Assembly: GCA_963722495.1 (NCBI GenBank)
Contig: CAVRND010000011.1
Span: 248,001-312,000 of the forward strand
DNA from: Hyphomicrobium_A sp963722495
GTDB lineage: Bacteria > Pseudomonadota > Alphaproteobacteria > Rhizobiales > Hyphomicrobiaceae
DNA length: 64,000 bases
Direction of reading: 5' to 3'
The stretch's first letter is position 1. Each line of letters begins with the position of its first letter. The notes beneath the pieces are model-generated. The model made no database searches and was not told the DNA's origin. It saw nothing but the letters and a program-made list of their open reading frames with translations. Positions 46,108 through 56,326 of this stretch are shown piece after piece. The position numbers and the translations under genes are program-made.

Positions 46108-47337
46108 GTGCTGACGCTCGATACGCCCTCTGCGGCCGCTGCCGCCGCCCCCAAGGCCCTGGCTGCCGTCGACAAGCCTTCGCTTGCCGGTCTCGGCCGC
46201 GAGGGCTTGCGCGCCGCTTTGGCCAGCGCCGGCGTGCCGGAGAAGCAGCTGCGCATGCGCGTCAATCAGCTCTACAGCTGGCTGTACGTGCGCGGCGTCC
46301 CCGACTTCGAAGCGATGACCGACGTCGCCAAGGAGCTGCGGGCGGCGCTGAGCGAGCGCTACACGCTGGCACGGCCGGAGATCGTCACCGAGCAGGTGTC
46401 GGTCGACGGCACCCGCAAGTGGTTGCTGCGGCTTCCCTCGCAGGCGCAAGGCGGCAAGGCGCCCGAGATCGAGACCGTCTACATTCCCGAGACCGGGCGC
46501 GGCACGCTGTGCATCTCGAGTCAGGTCGGCTGCACGCTGAATTGCACGTTCTGCCATACGGGCACGCAGCGCCTCGTGCGCAATCTCACCGCCCAGGAGA
46601 TCGTCGGGCAGATCTTGCTGGCGCGCGACCGCATCGGCGACTGGCAGGGCGCCGAGCCGCCCGGCGATGGGCGCCTGCTTCCTGCGTCTGATCGCAAGAT
46701 CACCAATATCGTGCTGATGGGGATGGGCGAGCCGCTCTACAACTTCGACAACGTCAAGGCGGCGATGGAAATCGCCGCCGACGGCGAGGCGCTGTCGGTG
46801 TCGAAGCGGCGCATCACCTTGTCGACCTCGGGCATCGTGCCGGAGATCGCCCGCTGGGGCACCGAGACTGGCACGTCGCTCGCCATCTCGCTGCACGCGG
46901 TGCGCGATGAGCTGCGCGACGAGCTGGTGCCGATCAATCGCAAGTACCCGATCGCCGAACTGCTCGAGGCGTGCCGCAACTATCCGAGCCTGTCGAATGC
47001 ACGGCGCATCACGTTCGAATACGTGATGCTGAAGGGCGTCAACGACAGTTTGGCCGAGGCGCGCGAGCTGGTGCGTCTGCTGGCGGGCATCCCTGCGAAG
47101 ATCAATCTCATCCCGTTCAACCCGTGGCCGGGCGCGCCATACGAGTGCTCCGACTGGGCGCAGATCGAGCGGTTCGCCGACGTGGTCAACAAGGCCGGAT
47201 ACGCGAGCCCGGTGCGTACGCCGCGCGGCCGCGACATCCATGCCGCCTGCGGGCAGCTGAAGTCGGCCAGCGTCAAGCAGCGGGCGAGCGAGCGGGCCGT
47301 TGCGGTCGATGCGGCATCGAGCGGCGGCGAGGTCTGA
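46108..47337 (+). CDS. rlmN: 23S rRNA (adenine-2503)/tRNA methyltransferase RlmN
   Basis: Radical-SAM enzyme making m2A2503 in 23S rRNA and m2A37 in tRNA. 409 aa. Seen: MRVNQLYSWLYVRGVPDFEA, the CxxxCxxC cluster in SQVGCTLNCTFCHTGTQ, NIVLMGMGEPLYNFDNV, STSGIVPEIARWG, LAISLHAVRDELRDELVPIN and the second catalytic Cys in DIHAACGQL. An Ala-rich N-terminal extension starts at GTG 46108. Two small membrane proteins follow. Confidence 0.95.
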   Translation: MLTLDTPSAAAAAAPKALAAVDKPSLAGLGREGLRAALASAGVPEKQLRMRVNQLYSWLYVRGVPDFEAMTDVAKELRAALSERYTLARPEIVTEQVSVDGTRKWLLRLPSQAQGGKAPEIETVYIPETGRGTLCISSQVGCTLNCTFCHTGTQRLVRNLTAQEIVGQILLARDRIGDWQGAEPPGDGRLLPASDRKITNIVLMGMGEPLYNFDNVKAAMEIAADGEALSVSKRRITLSTSGIVPEIARWGTETGTSLAISLHAVRDELRDELVPINRKYPIAELLEACRNYPSLSNARRITFEYVMLKGVNDSLAEARELVRLLAGIPAKINLIPFNPWPGAPYECSDWAQIERFADVVNKAGYASPVRTPRGRDIHAACGQLKSASVKQRASERAVAVDAASSGGEV

Positions 47338-47343
47338 AGTACC

Positions 47344-47775
47344 GTGTTCTGGAAGACCACCGGCCGCATCCTGATCGTCATCCCCTTCGCGCTGCTGCTG
47401 GCGGCGGCCGCCTCGGGCTTCGTGCTCGTGACGCTGGGGCTGGAACACGTCACCTCGTACCTGCACGTCAATCCGATCGGCAATGAAGACGTCGAGACGG
47501 TGTTCGCGATGATGAACCAGGGATTGGTGCTGGCGGCGAGCATCACGCTCATCCCGGCGCTGCTGATGGTCATCGTCGGCGAGGTCGCGAGCATCCGCTC
47601 GGTCGCCTACTACGTCGTCGGCGGCGGACTGGCGCTGGCTGCCATTCCGCTGCTGGCGCGCTATGGCCAGGGTGGCGCCATCGCCTCGCCGGACGCGCTG
47701 GTGTGGCAGGTGTTCGCCACCGCCGGGTTCGCGGGCGGCTTCGTCTACTGGCTGATCGCCGGCCGCAACGCCTGA
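47344..47775 (+). CDS. small four-helix membrane protein
   Basis: 143 aa starting GTG 47344, 6 bp after the rlmN stop, so co-transcribed. Four hydrophobic segments: TTGRILIVIPFALLLAAAAS, MMNQGLVLAASITLIPALLM, SVAYYVVGGGLALAAIPLLA and VFATAGFAGGFVYWLIAGRN. It is paralogous in pattern to the next gene (shared YY-x-xVG...ALxx and YWL(I/V)AGR end). Function unknown. Confidence 0.75.
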   Translation: MFWKTTGRILIVIPFALLLAAAASGFVLVTLGLEHVTSYLHVNPIGNEDVETVFAMMNQGLVLAASITLIPALLMVIVGEVASIRSVAYYVVGGGLALAAIPLLARYGQGGAIASPDALVWQVFATAGFAGGFVYWLIAGRNA

Positions 47776-47901
47776 CCTCGCGCGCGGCCCGGATGGCAGC
47801 TGGCGGGCGGTGGGCCTATTAGGCAGACCGGGCGTTTTTCGTTGAGGTAGGCAACTCAAGACCTGTAAACTTCGCACGGCATAACCCGAGCGAGTGGGCC
47901 C

Positions 47902-48396
47902 ATGATCACGCTGCTGCGCGTCCTTTTCGGCTTCATCGTCGCCTGCCTCATCGCCGGCGTGGTCACGGTGGCGTTCGTCGTCACCCCGGCCGATATCGCC
48001 AATCTGCCGCCTGAGGCGCAGCCCGAGCGGCTCGGCAACGCCGGTATCCTGGCGCTGCTCGCCGCCACGCACTCGGCCATCTTCGCCTTCCCGTTTGCCA
48101 TCATCGCCATCGGCATTGCCGAGCTGTCCCACGTGCGCTCGCGGATCTACTACGCGCTCGTCGGCATCGCCATCGCGCTGGGCGGCTTTGCGGCCGCGTA
48201 CCTCAACGAGGTGTCGGGGCAGCCGTCGATCCTTAATGGATATGCACTGGCGGCTTATCTGGCCGTGGGTGCGGCCGGCGGGCTTACCTACTGGCTGGTC
48301 GCCGGTCGCCGCGCGGGCGGCAGGCGCGGGGACGCGCCGCCGCCGACCGCCATTGAGCCGCCGGCCGACTCCGAGCCGGTCGCCCAAGCAACCTAA
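47902..48396 (+). CDS. small four-helix membrane protein, paralogue of its neighbour
   Basis: 164 aa: RVLFGFIVACLIAGVVTVAF, LLAATHSAIFAFPFAIIAIG, RIYYALVGIAIALGGFAAAY and AYLAVGAAGGLTYWLVAGRR, then a hydrophilic Pro/Ala tail. Helix order and the YWLVAGR end match the protein at 47344. Function unknown. Confidence 0.75.
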   Translation: MITLLRVLFGFIVACLIAGVVTVAFVVTPADIANLPPEAQPERLGNAGILALLAATHSAIFAFPFAIIAIGIAELSHVRSRIYYALVGIAIALGGFAAAYLNEVSGQPSILNGYALAAYLAVGAAGGLTYWLVAGRRAGGRRGDAPPPTAIEPPADSEPVAQAT

Positions 48397-48507
48397 ATAC
48401 GCACACGCCCAAATCCCTCTGCTCACGCGCAATTGTGTTGGTGCGGCGCAGCAATCAGTTTAGCTTTCTCGGCTAATGCTTGCGGGGGCAAGGAGAAGGC
48501 TCGCCGT

Positions 48508-49218
48508 ATGATCGATCCGGACCTGCAGCAGAAATTCGCGCGCCGCTGTACCGATGCCGCGTTCGGGTATTCCACCGCCAGCACCGCCGCGTATGCGGCC
48601 ATGGCGGATCAGGTTCTGAATTTCTGGTCGAGCGTGTTGCAGCCGCCGGCGACCAAGCGCCAACTCGAGCCGCAGCCGAGCCTGTGGAACTGGCCCGTGC
48701 CCCTGCAGCCGGCCGCTCCCGAGCCGCCGTCGATGCCGCTGTTCAATCCGTTCGCCTGGATGCTGCCGCCACCTCCGCCGCCGCCGAAGCCCGCACCGGC
48801 CGCCATGCCCACCAATCCATTTGAAGCCATGGCCGCGTTTGCCAACGCGATGAGCGGCGCCCTCAGCGCCATGAGCGCCACGCCTGTCCGCCCGCTTTCA
48901 CAGTCGACCAATCCGATGATGGCGTGGCTGACGACGCTGCCTTTCGCGTCGGCGCCGGCCTCCTGGCCGATGGCTTTCATGATGATGTCGTCCGGCGTGC
49001 CGCACGCGGTCGCCTGGCCGACGGCGGAGGCCAACGCAGCCGTCATGGATGCGGCCGATGCGGCGACGCAATCCATCAAGAAGGTGTTCACCAGCTACCA
49101 CACCGAGGGCGGCCACGCGGCATCGCGCGGACCCTGGCCGCCGACGAACATGCTGACGCTGATGGCCATGGTGCCGATGAACGTCGGCACCATGTTCACC
49201 GCGCGGCGCCTGTCGTGA
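48508..49218 (+). CDS. hypothetical low-complexity protein
   Basis: 236 aa, start ATG 48508 behind AAGGAGAAGG. Composition is Ala/Met/Pro-rich with a PPPPPPPKPAPAAMPTNPFE tract (about residues 91-110) and an N-terminal helix AAYAAMADQVLNFWSSVLQP vaguely recalling phasins. No transmembrane segment is certain. No family recognised. Confidence 0.55.
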   Translation: MIDPDLQQKFARRCTDAAFGYSTASTAAYAAMADQVLNFWSSVLQPPATKRQLEPQPSLWNWPVPLQPAAPEPPSMPLFNPFAWMLPPPPPPPKPAPAAMPTNPFEAMAAFANAMSGALSAMSATPVRPLSQSTNPMMAWLTTLPFASAPASWPMAFMMMSSGVPHAVAWPTAEANAAVMDAADAATQSIKKVFTSYHTEGGHAASRGPWPPTNMLTLMAMVPMNVGTMFTARRLS

Positions 49219-49255
49219 GACGCGCCGCGTAACCCCCGAACACCGTCGCGATCGC

Positions 49256-49519
49256 TCAGGTGGTCTTCTTGGCCAGCTGCTGATGCGACTTCAGACGGCA
49301 ATGCGCCTTGCGCGTTTTGCCGGCCTTCGTGGTCAGCTGCTTCGACCACTTGCACTCGGCCTTGGCGCCGCAAGCGTTGATGTCGAGGCCGACGCACGCC
49401 GAAGGCGGTTTCTTTTCGTGCTTCGTTTCCGCCTTCTTGTCGTCGGCGGCGATGGCGGCGGCAGCAAAGGCGGCAACGGCGGCAACGGCGGCGATGCTGC
49501 GCCAGAAATGGCTACGCAT
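49256..49519 (-). CDS. small secreted Cys-containing protein
   Basis: 87 aa: signal peptide MRSHFWRSIAAVAAVAAFAA with cleavage near AIAADD, then a Lys-rich mature part with four Cys (PPSACVGLDINACGAKAECK, KAHCRLKSH), likely two disulfides in the periplasm. Divergent from the MarR gene at 49677, with that gene's palindromes in between. Function unknown. Confidence 0.65.
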   Translation of the reverse strand: MRSHFWRSIAAVAAVAAFAAAAIAADDKKAETKHEKKPPSACVGLDINACGAKAECKWSKQLTTKAGKTRKAHCRLKSHQQLAKKTT

Positions 49520-49625
49520 GAACGCTGAACTCCCAACCCGTGTACCCCGCGGGCATAAAGTACCACAGGTTGCAGGCGCATCAAACAACATTCAGGTGCC
49601 GGTGCCCCCACACAAGGTAGTTGAC

Positions 49626-49662
49626 GCGGAAACTAGACGGCGATACTAGTTTCCGCGGAAAC
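49626..49662. promoter_or_regulatory. overlapping palindromes, candidate MarR operator
   Basis: GCGGAAACTAG (49626-49636) and CTAGTTTCCGC (49646-49656) are perfect 11-bp arms around 9 bp. The right arm overlaps a second perfect palindrome, GTTTCCGCGGAAAC (49649-49662). This gives three GGAAAC half-sites 15-51 bp before the MarR ATG and between divergent genes. MarR proteins usually bind such sites to repress themselves. Confidence 0.6.
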
Positions 49663-49676
49663 GTATTGAGGCTCGG

Positions 49677-50130
49677 ATGCCTAACCCCGACGTCAGCACG
49701 CTCGAAGCCCATCTCGGCTATTGGCTGCGCTACGTGTCGAACCACGTGTCGCACGCCTTCGCGCTGAAGGTCGCCGCGCACGGCGTCAGCGTCGCCGAAT
49801 GGGTGGTAATGCGCGAGCTGACGGCGCGACCGCGGTGCCGAGCGCGCTCGCCGACAAGCTGGGAATGACGCGCGGCGCCATTCCAAGATCGTCGATCGTC
49901 TCGAAGCAAAGGCCCTCGCATCGCGCACGACGAGCACGAGCGACCGCCGTTCGCAGACGCTGGCGCTCACCAAATCCGGCCAGACGCTGGTGCCGAAGCT
50001 GTCCGCTCTCGCCGATCGCAATGACGAGGAGTTCTTCGGCCATCTCGACCCCAAGCAGCGTGCACGGCTCGAGGCGGCGATGAAGGACATCGTCCGACGC
50101 AGCGGGCTCAGAGCCGTTCCCCTAGAATAG
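49677..50130 (+). CDS. MarR family transcriptional regulator (two single-base deletions)
   Basis: About 151 aa. Blocks in successive frames: HLGYWLRYVSNHVSHAFALK and GVSVAEWVVMREL, then GATAVPSALADKLGMTRGAI, then SKIVDRLEAKALASRTTSTS, DRRSQTLALTKSGQTLVPKL and RLEAAMKDIVRRSG. A missing base after MREL (near 49822) and another after RGAI (near 49882) explain the frames. Winged-helix with an intact recognition region when repaired. The next gene, a DUF1398 protein, starts 11 bp later. Confidence 0.75.
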
Positions 50131-50141
50131 TGGAGAAGCGT

Positions 50142-50543
50142 ATGCCTGTAAGTTTCGAACAATTCGCCGAGGTATGCACGCGCGGCTCGGACGCCGGAAC
50201 GCTGACGTTTCCGCAGGTTGTCGGCAAGCTGATAGAGGCCGGCGTCGAGCGGTACCTCGCGGATCTGACACGCGGGGAGAAGACGTACTACCAGCCAAGC
50301 GGGGCATCTCACGTGGTTGCCAGCGCGTCGCCCGGCGGGCCAGCTGCCGACCGGTTCGATGCCGCTGGTGTCGAAGCTGCGATCCGCGCCAGTCAGGCGC
50401 GGGCCATCACATACGCCCAGTTCTGCGAAGCCATCGCCGCGGCCGGCTGCGTCGGCTACGTCGTGTCGCTGACGGGGCGCCGGGCCGTGTATTTCGGCCG
50501 CAGCGCAGAGACGCATATCGAGCCGTTTCCGCCTGCCCCCTGA
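50142..50543 (+). CDS. DUF1398 family protein
   Basis: 133 aa. MPVSFEQFAEVCTRGSDAGT, TFPQVVGKLIEAGVERYLAD, EKTYYQPSGASHVV and ITYAQFCEAIAAAGCVGYVV match the DUF1398 family (YbcV-like), small soluble proteins of unknown function. Start ATG 50142 behind GGAGAAG. Likely co-transcribed with the MarR gene. Confidence 0.8.
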   Translation: MPVSFEQFAEVCTRGSDAGTLTFPQVVGKLIEAGVERYLADLTRGEKTYYQPSGASHVVASASPGGPAADRFDAAGVEAAIRASQARAITYAQFCEAIAAAGCVGYVVSLTGRRAVYFGRSAETHIEPFPPAP

Positions 50544-50632
50544 GCTTGCGGGCGGCCCGGCGATCCCTATAGTGCGCGGCAATTACGACGCTTCGTCGTA
50601 GTTATCGACGTCTCATCGCCAAAAGAGCCCCC

Positions 50633-51877
<1,245 letters not shown>

Positions 51878-51951
51878 CGTCCCCGGGGCACTGCCAACAG
51901 CCGGCCGGCCTGCGCGACCTTTAAGGTGCCGCGCAGGCCATTTCGCGGGTG

Positions 51952-53423
51952 TCATCGCGTGAGATACCACACGACGAAGCGCGTCAGCAGGCCAAACGGG
52001 GGACGCAGGGCGCCCGTCAGGTTCCAGCGGCTCTGCTCGAAGACGCCCTTTGCGTGGCTCAGCGACTTGAAGCCTTCGACGCCGTGGTAGGCACCCATGC
52101 CGCTGGCGCCGACACCGCCGAATGGCAGGTCGTCCTGCGCGTAGTGCAGCAGGGTGTCGTTGATCGTCACGTTGCCGGACGTCGTGCGCTCCAGCACCTT
52201 GCGGCGATCCTTACCGTTGTCGCCGAAGTAGTAGAGTGCCAGCGGCCGCTCCCCCGCATTGATGTGGGCGACGGCGTCGTCGATCTCCCGGTAGGGCACT
52301 ATCGGCAGAACCGGTCCGAAGATCTCTTCGTTGAGGATGCCCATATCGCCGGTCGCTCCGAGAACCACGGACGGCGCCAGCGTATGCGGGCGGCTGCGCG
52401 CAGTTTCCGGGTTGGCGCCGACCTCGATTACGCGTGCGCCCTTGGCACGCGCTTCATCCAGAAGCCCGCGCAGCCGGTCGTAGTGCCGCGCATTGATAAC
52501 CGACGTGAAGTTGTCGCTCGCCGGGCCCTCGGGATAGAGAGTGCGCACCGCCGCGTCGTACGCCGCGACGAACGCTTCGACGTCATCTTCGGGGACAAGA
52601 GCGTAGTCGGGCGCGACGCAAACCTGTCCGCCGTTGGCGAGCTTGCCGAAGGCGATGCTCGATGCGGCGCGCTTGAGCGAGAAGCCCTTCTCCACCACGA
52701 CGGGCGACTTGCCGCCGAGCTCGAGCGTGACCGGAACGAGATTGGCGCTGGCGGCCTTCATCACGGCTTTGCCGACCGGGGTCGAGCCGGTGAAGACGAG
52801 GTGATCGAAAGGAAGGCCCGAGAACGCGGCGCCGACATCCGCGCCGCCAGTCACCACGGCGACCTGCTCCTCGGGGAAAATTCCCGCCACCATCCGCGCC
52901 AGCAATTCCGTCGTCGCGGGCGTCATCTCGGACGGCTTGATCATGGCGCGGTTACCGGCCGCGATCGCCGTGGCGAGCGGCATGAGCGATAGCCCGATGG
53001 GGAAGTTCCACGGCGACATGATGCCGACGACGCCGAGCGGCTGGTACACGACGCGCGAGCGGCCGGGGAAGAAGTGCATTTCCACGTGGCGCTTCTGCGG
53101 GCGCATCCACGCCTTCAAGTTGCGGCGCAGATAATTGATGCCCTGCACCAGAGCCATGCCCTCGAGGATCGCCGTCTCCTTGGCGGAGCGGCCCTCGAAG
53201 TCGGCGTCGAGCGTCTTGGCGAACTCGGGCAGGTGCGCGCGCACGGCCTTCTTGAGCTTGGCGAGGTCGGCCATGCGGGCGGCGAAGCGTGGGCGTGCCA
53301 TCGCGCAGGAAGGCGGCGCGCTGGCGGGCGAGGACGTCGGTCAGGTCGCTCTGGACGGGGAGGTTTGCCGGGGGCAACCTGGGTGTCGGGCGCGATCGTG
53401 GCTGTGGGGACATGGGCATTCAT
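51952..53423 (-). CDS. aldehyde dehydrogenase, coniferyl-aldehyde type (two insertions)
   Basis: NAD(P)-dependent aldehyde dehydrogenase. Seen: MSPWNFPIGLSLMPLATAIA, GNRAMIKPSEMTPATTELLA, DHLVFTGSTPVGKAVMKAA, VTLELGGKSPVVVEKGFSLK (catalytic Glu), NGGQVCVAPDYALVPEDDVE (catalytic Cys) and EEIFGPVLPIVPYREIDDAV. The N-terminus MNAHVPTATIAPDTQVAP is joined to NLPVQSDLTDVLARQRAAFL and then LAARMADLAKLKKAVRAH by insertions near 53375 and 53290. About 489 aa. Divergent from a TetR gene, whose operators flank its promoter, so it is probably TetR-repressed. Confidence 0.88.
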
Positions 53424-53437
53424 GGCTTGATCTCCTA

Positions 53438-53454
53438 TGTTGACAGTGGCAACT
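53438..53454. promoter_or_regulatory. TetR operator O1 (imperfect)
   Basis: TGTTGACAGTGGCAAC resembles O2 (TGTTGACACTGTCAACA) with mismatches in the right half. It lies in the 5' leader of the aldehyde dehydrogenase mRNA, just upstream of its AGGAGAT ribosome-binding site. Its centre is about 44 bp, four helical turns, from that of O2. Confidence 0.6.
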
Positions 53455-53466
53455 TGCGAGGCGCAC

Positions 53467-53496
53467 ATATAGGCCGTACGGTGTTGACACTGTCAA
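53467..53496 (-). promoter_or_regulatory. aldehyde dehydrogenase promoter
   Basis: On the minus strand TTGACA (53491-53496), an 18-bp spacer and CTATAT (53467-53472) form a near-ideal alphaproteobacterial housekeeping promoter. The -35 box lies inside palindrome O2, so a bound regulator would block it. Confidence 0.7.
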
Positions 53497-53498
53497 CA
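53482..53498. promoter_or_regulatory. TetR operator O2 (perfect palindrome)
   Basis: TGTTGACACTGTCAACA is a perfect 17-bp palindrome around a central C, between the divergent aldehyde dehydrogenase and TetR genes. It overlaps the -35 box of the former and lies 44 bp before the TetR ATG. Confidence 0.7.
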
Positions 53499-53541
53499 TA
53501 TGTTTTCACTGTCACCATTCACGAGATCGCGAGCCCGTAAA

Positions 53542-54144
53542 ATGCAGGAAGATCCCGCCCGCCCCTACCACCACGGCGACCTGAAGCGCGTCGTCATCGA
53601 AACCGCGCAAGCGATGCTGCGCGAGGACAAGGGCTGGCAGTTCACGCTGCGGGAGGTGGCGCGCCGGGCCGGCGTCAGCCACGCCGCGCCCTACAAGCAT
53701 TTTCCCGACAAGAGTGCGCTGCTCGCCGAGTTGGCGACGCTTGGCTTCCATCAGCTTGGCGATGAGATTGCCGATGCGCTTCGTCGCCCCCTTCGCTCGG
53801 CGCGCGCCGAATTCATCGCGGCGGCGAAGGCCTACATCCACTTCGGCACCGCCAATCCTTCCGTCTATCGGCTGATGTTCAGCGGCGACGTGGACAAGAC
53901 TGCCTTTGCCAATCTGGATGCGGCGGGCGCTGCCGCGTTCGCGGGGCTACTGGCCATCATCGAGCGCGGCCAGAAGACCGGCGCGTTCAAGCAGCAGCCC
54001 GTACGTGGCCAGGCTGCGGCCGCATGGGCACTCGTGCATGGCTTCACGATGCTGGCGATCGACGGTCAGCTGCTGCCCGAAAAAGTCGGCGCGAAGCCCA
54101 TCGACGCTGTGCTCATATCCATGCTCGAAGGCTTGGAGAGCTGA
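53542..54144 (+). CDS. TetR/AcrR family regulator
   Basis: 200 aa. DNA-binding domain: PYHHGDLKRVVIETAQAMLR, FTLREVARRAGVSHAAPYKH (helix-turn-helix), FPDKSALLAELATLGFHQLG. C-terminal ligand domain with AYIHFGTANPSVYRLMFSGD and WALVHGFTMLAIDGQLLPEK, of the TetR_C_33/WHG type. Start ATG 53542. Divergent from the aldehyde dehydrogenase and probably its repressor, with an aldehyde-related inducer. Confidence 0.9.
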   Translation: MQEDPARPYHHGDLKRVVIETAQAMLREDKGWQFTLREVARRAGVSHAAPYKHFPDKSALLAELATLGFHQLGDEIADALRRPLRSARAEFIAAAKAYIHFGTANPSVYRLMFSGDVDKTAFANLDAAGAAAFAGLLAIIERGQKTGAFKQQPVRGQAAAAWALVHGFTMLAIDGQLLPEKVGAKPIDAVLISMLEGLES

Positions 54145-54145
54145 C

Positions 54146-56157
54146 CTACTCCGCGGCGGGGGCGAGCGCGGGGCGCGTTCCGTACGGGCGCTCGACCTGC
54201 GGGCGTGCCGATTGGTCGGGCAGCTCGCACAGGCCGCCGCCCATGTAGAGGTGGTGCCAGAGCTGCGTCGACAGCACGCCGGTAAGGCCCATCTTGAGGA
54301 ACGTATTGATGTTGCCGCCCTGGCCGCTGCCGATGGCGTTGTAGTCTTTCAGCACGGTCTGCGTATCGAAGTAGCCCGTGCGCGCCAGCGCCTCCGGGCT
54401 CATCAGCTGGCGCACGTAGTCGGGCGGGTTGATGAAGAAGGATTCCGCCAGCGGGGCGCGGAACATGCCCTTCTTGCGGAACGCGGCCTCCTTCGGCAGC
54501 AGGCGCGCGGCTGCCTGGCGCAGCAGGTACTTGTCGCGCCGCAGGCCGCGCAACTTCCAGCGCGGCGCCAGCTTGGAGACGAACGAGATGACGTCCTCGT
54601 CGAGGAACGGGTAGCGGGTCTCGACGCTGTTGGCCATCGCCACGCGGTCGCCCTTGTGGTTCAGCAGCAAGCCCGGCAGGTGGATCTTGTAGCCGTAGTA
54701 GAGCGACTGGTTGAGCGGATCCCAGCGGCGCATGCGCTCGCCGTCGATCGGCACGTCGTCGTAGGCGACGTAGTCGCGCAGCTCGTCCTTCATGGCGGCT
54801 GAGAAGTAGCGGTCCCGCGACTGAGCGACGAGGTGATAGAGCAGCGTCTGCGCGTGCGCGCGGCCCATGCTCTGATCGATGCGCTTCAACTGCTCGTTGC
54901 TCATGTGCGGCGCCATGCGCATGCGGAACAGCCGGTTGAGCGCGTCGGAAGCGTGCGTGCCGCCGACGTCCATGAAGTAGCTGAGCTTGCGCAGCTTGAA
55001 CCAGATGTAGCCGGCGAACGCTTCGTCGGAGCCCTCGCCCGTCAGCGCCACCTTGTAGCCCTGGTCGTGCACCTCCTGCGACAGCCGCCACAGCGCCGCG
55101 CACGAGGTGTCGATCACCGGGCAGTCGGCGGAGGCGATCAGCTGCGGATAGGTGTTGGCGATGACGGTGCTGTCGGAGCGCAGGATGGTCGGCCGGCAGC
55201 CGATGGCGCGCGCCGTGAATAGCGCATCGTCCGTCTCGTCGAGCCCCTTGCCGGGAACCTGGATGGTGAAGCTGGGCACCGGGGAGCCGCGCAGCTTCGA
55301 GGCGGTGGCGAGCACGTAGGCGGAATCGACGCCGCCTGAAAGATATCCGACCACCGGCACGTCGGCACGCAGGCGGATCTCGACGGCGCGGCGGAAGGTC
55401 GCCTCGAAGTCGTCGACCAGCGCCTTTGCTCGTCCTGCGGATTTTCCTCGCTGCCGGCGTCGGGGAAGTCGAGGTCCCAATACTGGCGCTCGACGATCTC
55501 GGCCGGTTTGCCGTCGCGGCGGAAGGCGATCTTGAGATAGTGGCCCGGCAGCAGCGACTGCACGCCTTCGAACATCGTGCGGCGCGTGCCCATGGCGAAG
55601 AACGTGAACAGCTGGTCGAGGCCGCGCGGATCGGCGCGCGCCGGCACGGAGCCGGAGGCGAGCAGCGCCTTGATCTCGGAGCCGAAGAACACCCAGTCGC
55701 CCTGCCGGCTCCAATGCAGCGGGCAGATGCCGACGCGGTCGCGGGCGAGGAAGATGGTGCGCTTGTTGAAGTCGATGAGCGCCACGGCGAACTGGCCGCG
55801 CAGCTGCTCGAAGACGCCTTCGCCGTACTCCTCGTAGAGATGGACGATGATTTCGGTGTCGGTGTGCGTGCGGAAGACGTGGCCCTTGGCCTGCAGCTCC
55901 GCTTTGCGTTCGGGGTAGTCGAACAGCTCGCCGTTGAAGACGACGGCGATGGTGCCATCCTCGTTGAAGATCGGCTGCTGGCCGTCCCCGAGTCCGATGA
56001 TCGAGAGGCGGCGGTTGGCGAAACCGAAGCCCGGGCGCACGAGATACCCATCGTCGTCGGGCCCACGGTGCCAGAGCGCGTCAGCCATGCGCTGCAGCGT
56101 GGCCGCCTCCGGCTGGCGCTTGCCGGTCAGGTCAATAATTCCAGCGATGCCGCACAT
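54146..56157 (-). CDS. asnB: glutamine-hydrolysing asparagine synthase (one indel)
   Basis: Class II amidotransferase. N-terminal MCGIAGIIDLTGKRQPEAAT with the Cys2 nucleophile, MADALWHRGPDDDGYLVRPG, RRLSIIGLGDGQQPIFNEDG, VFNGELFDYPERKAELQAKG. After a break near 55430 the synthetase domain follows: VPVVGYLSGGVDSAYVLATA (PP-loop), KVALTGEGSDEAFAGYIWFK, MANSVETRYPFLDEDVISFV, FRKKGMFRAPLAESFF. The frame change equals one missing base. About 670 aa. Amidates aspartate or another acid; the gene stands alone, so plain asparagine synthesis is the default reading. Confidence 0.88.
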
Positions 56158-56326
56158 AGGTCCTCGTGGTCGATCAAGGCGCGAGTCGGGAGGCGATTCG
56201 GCTTAGGTTGTAGTCCACAACGGCCGGGTAAAGGGCCAGTTACACAACGTCGCAAATGATGCCGTGGCGGCAATACGTTGTCGGGTCAACCTAATAGCCC
56301 GAGGGCACCTGGAGGGGAAGCTGGGC

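Noticed and set aside
45976..48432. 818-codon minus-strand frame
   Set aside because: It is Arg/His-rich antisense to rlmN and its neighbours, with no domain signature.
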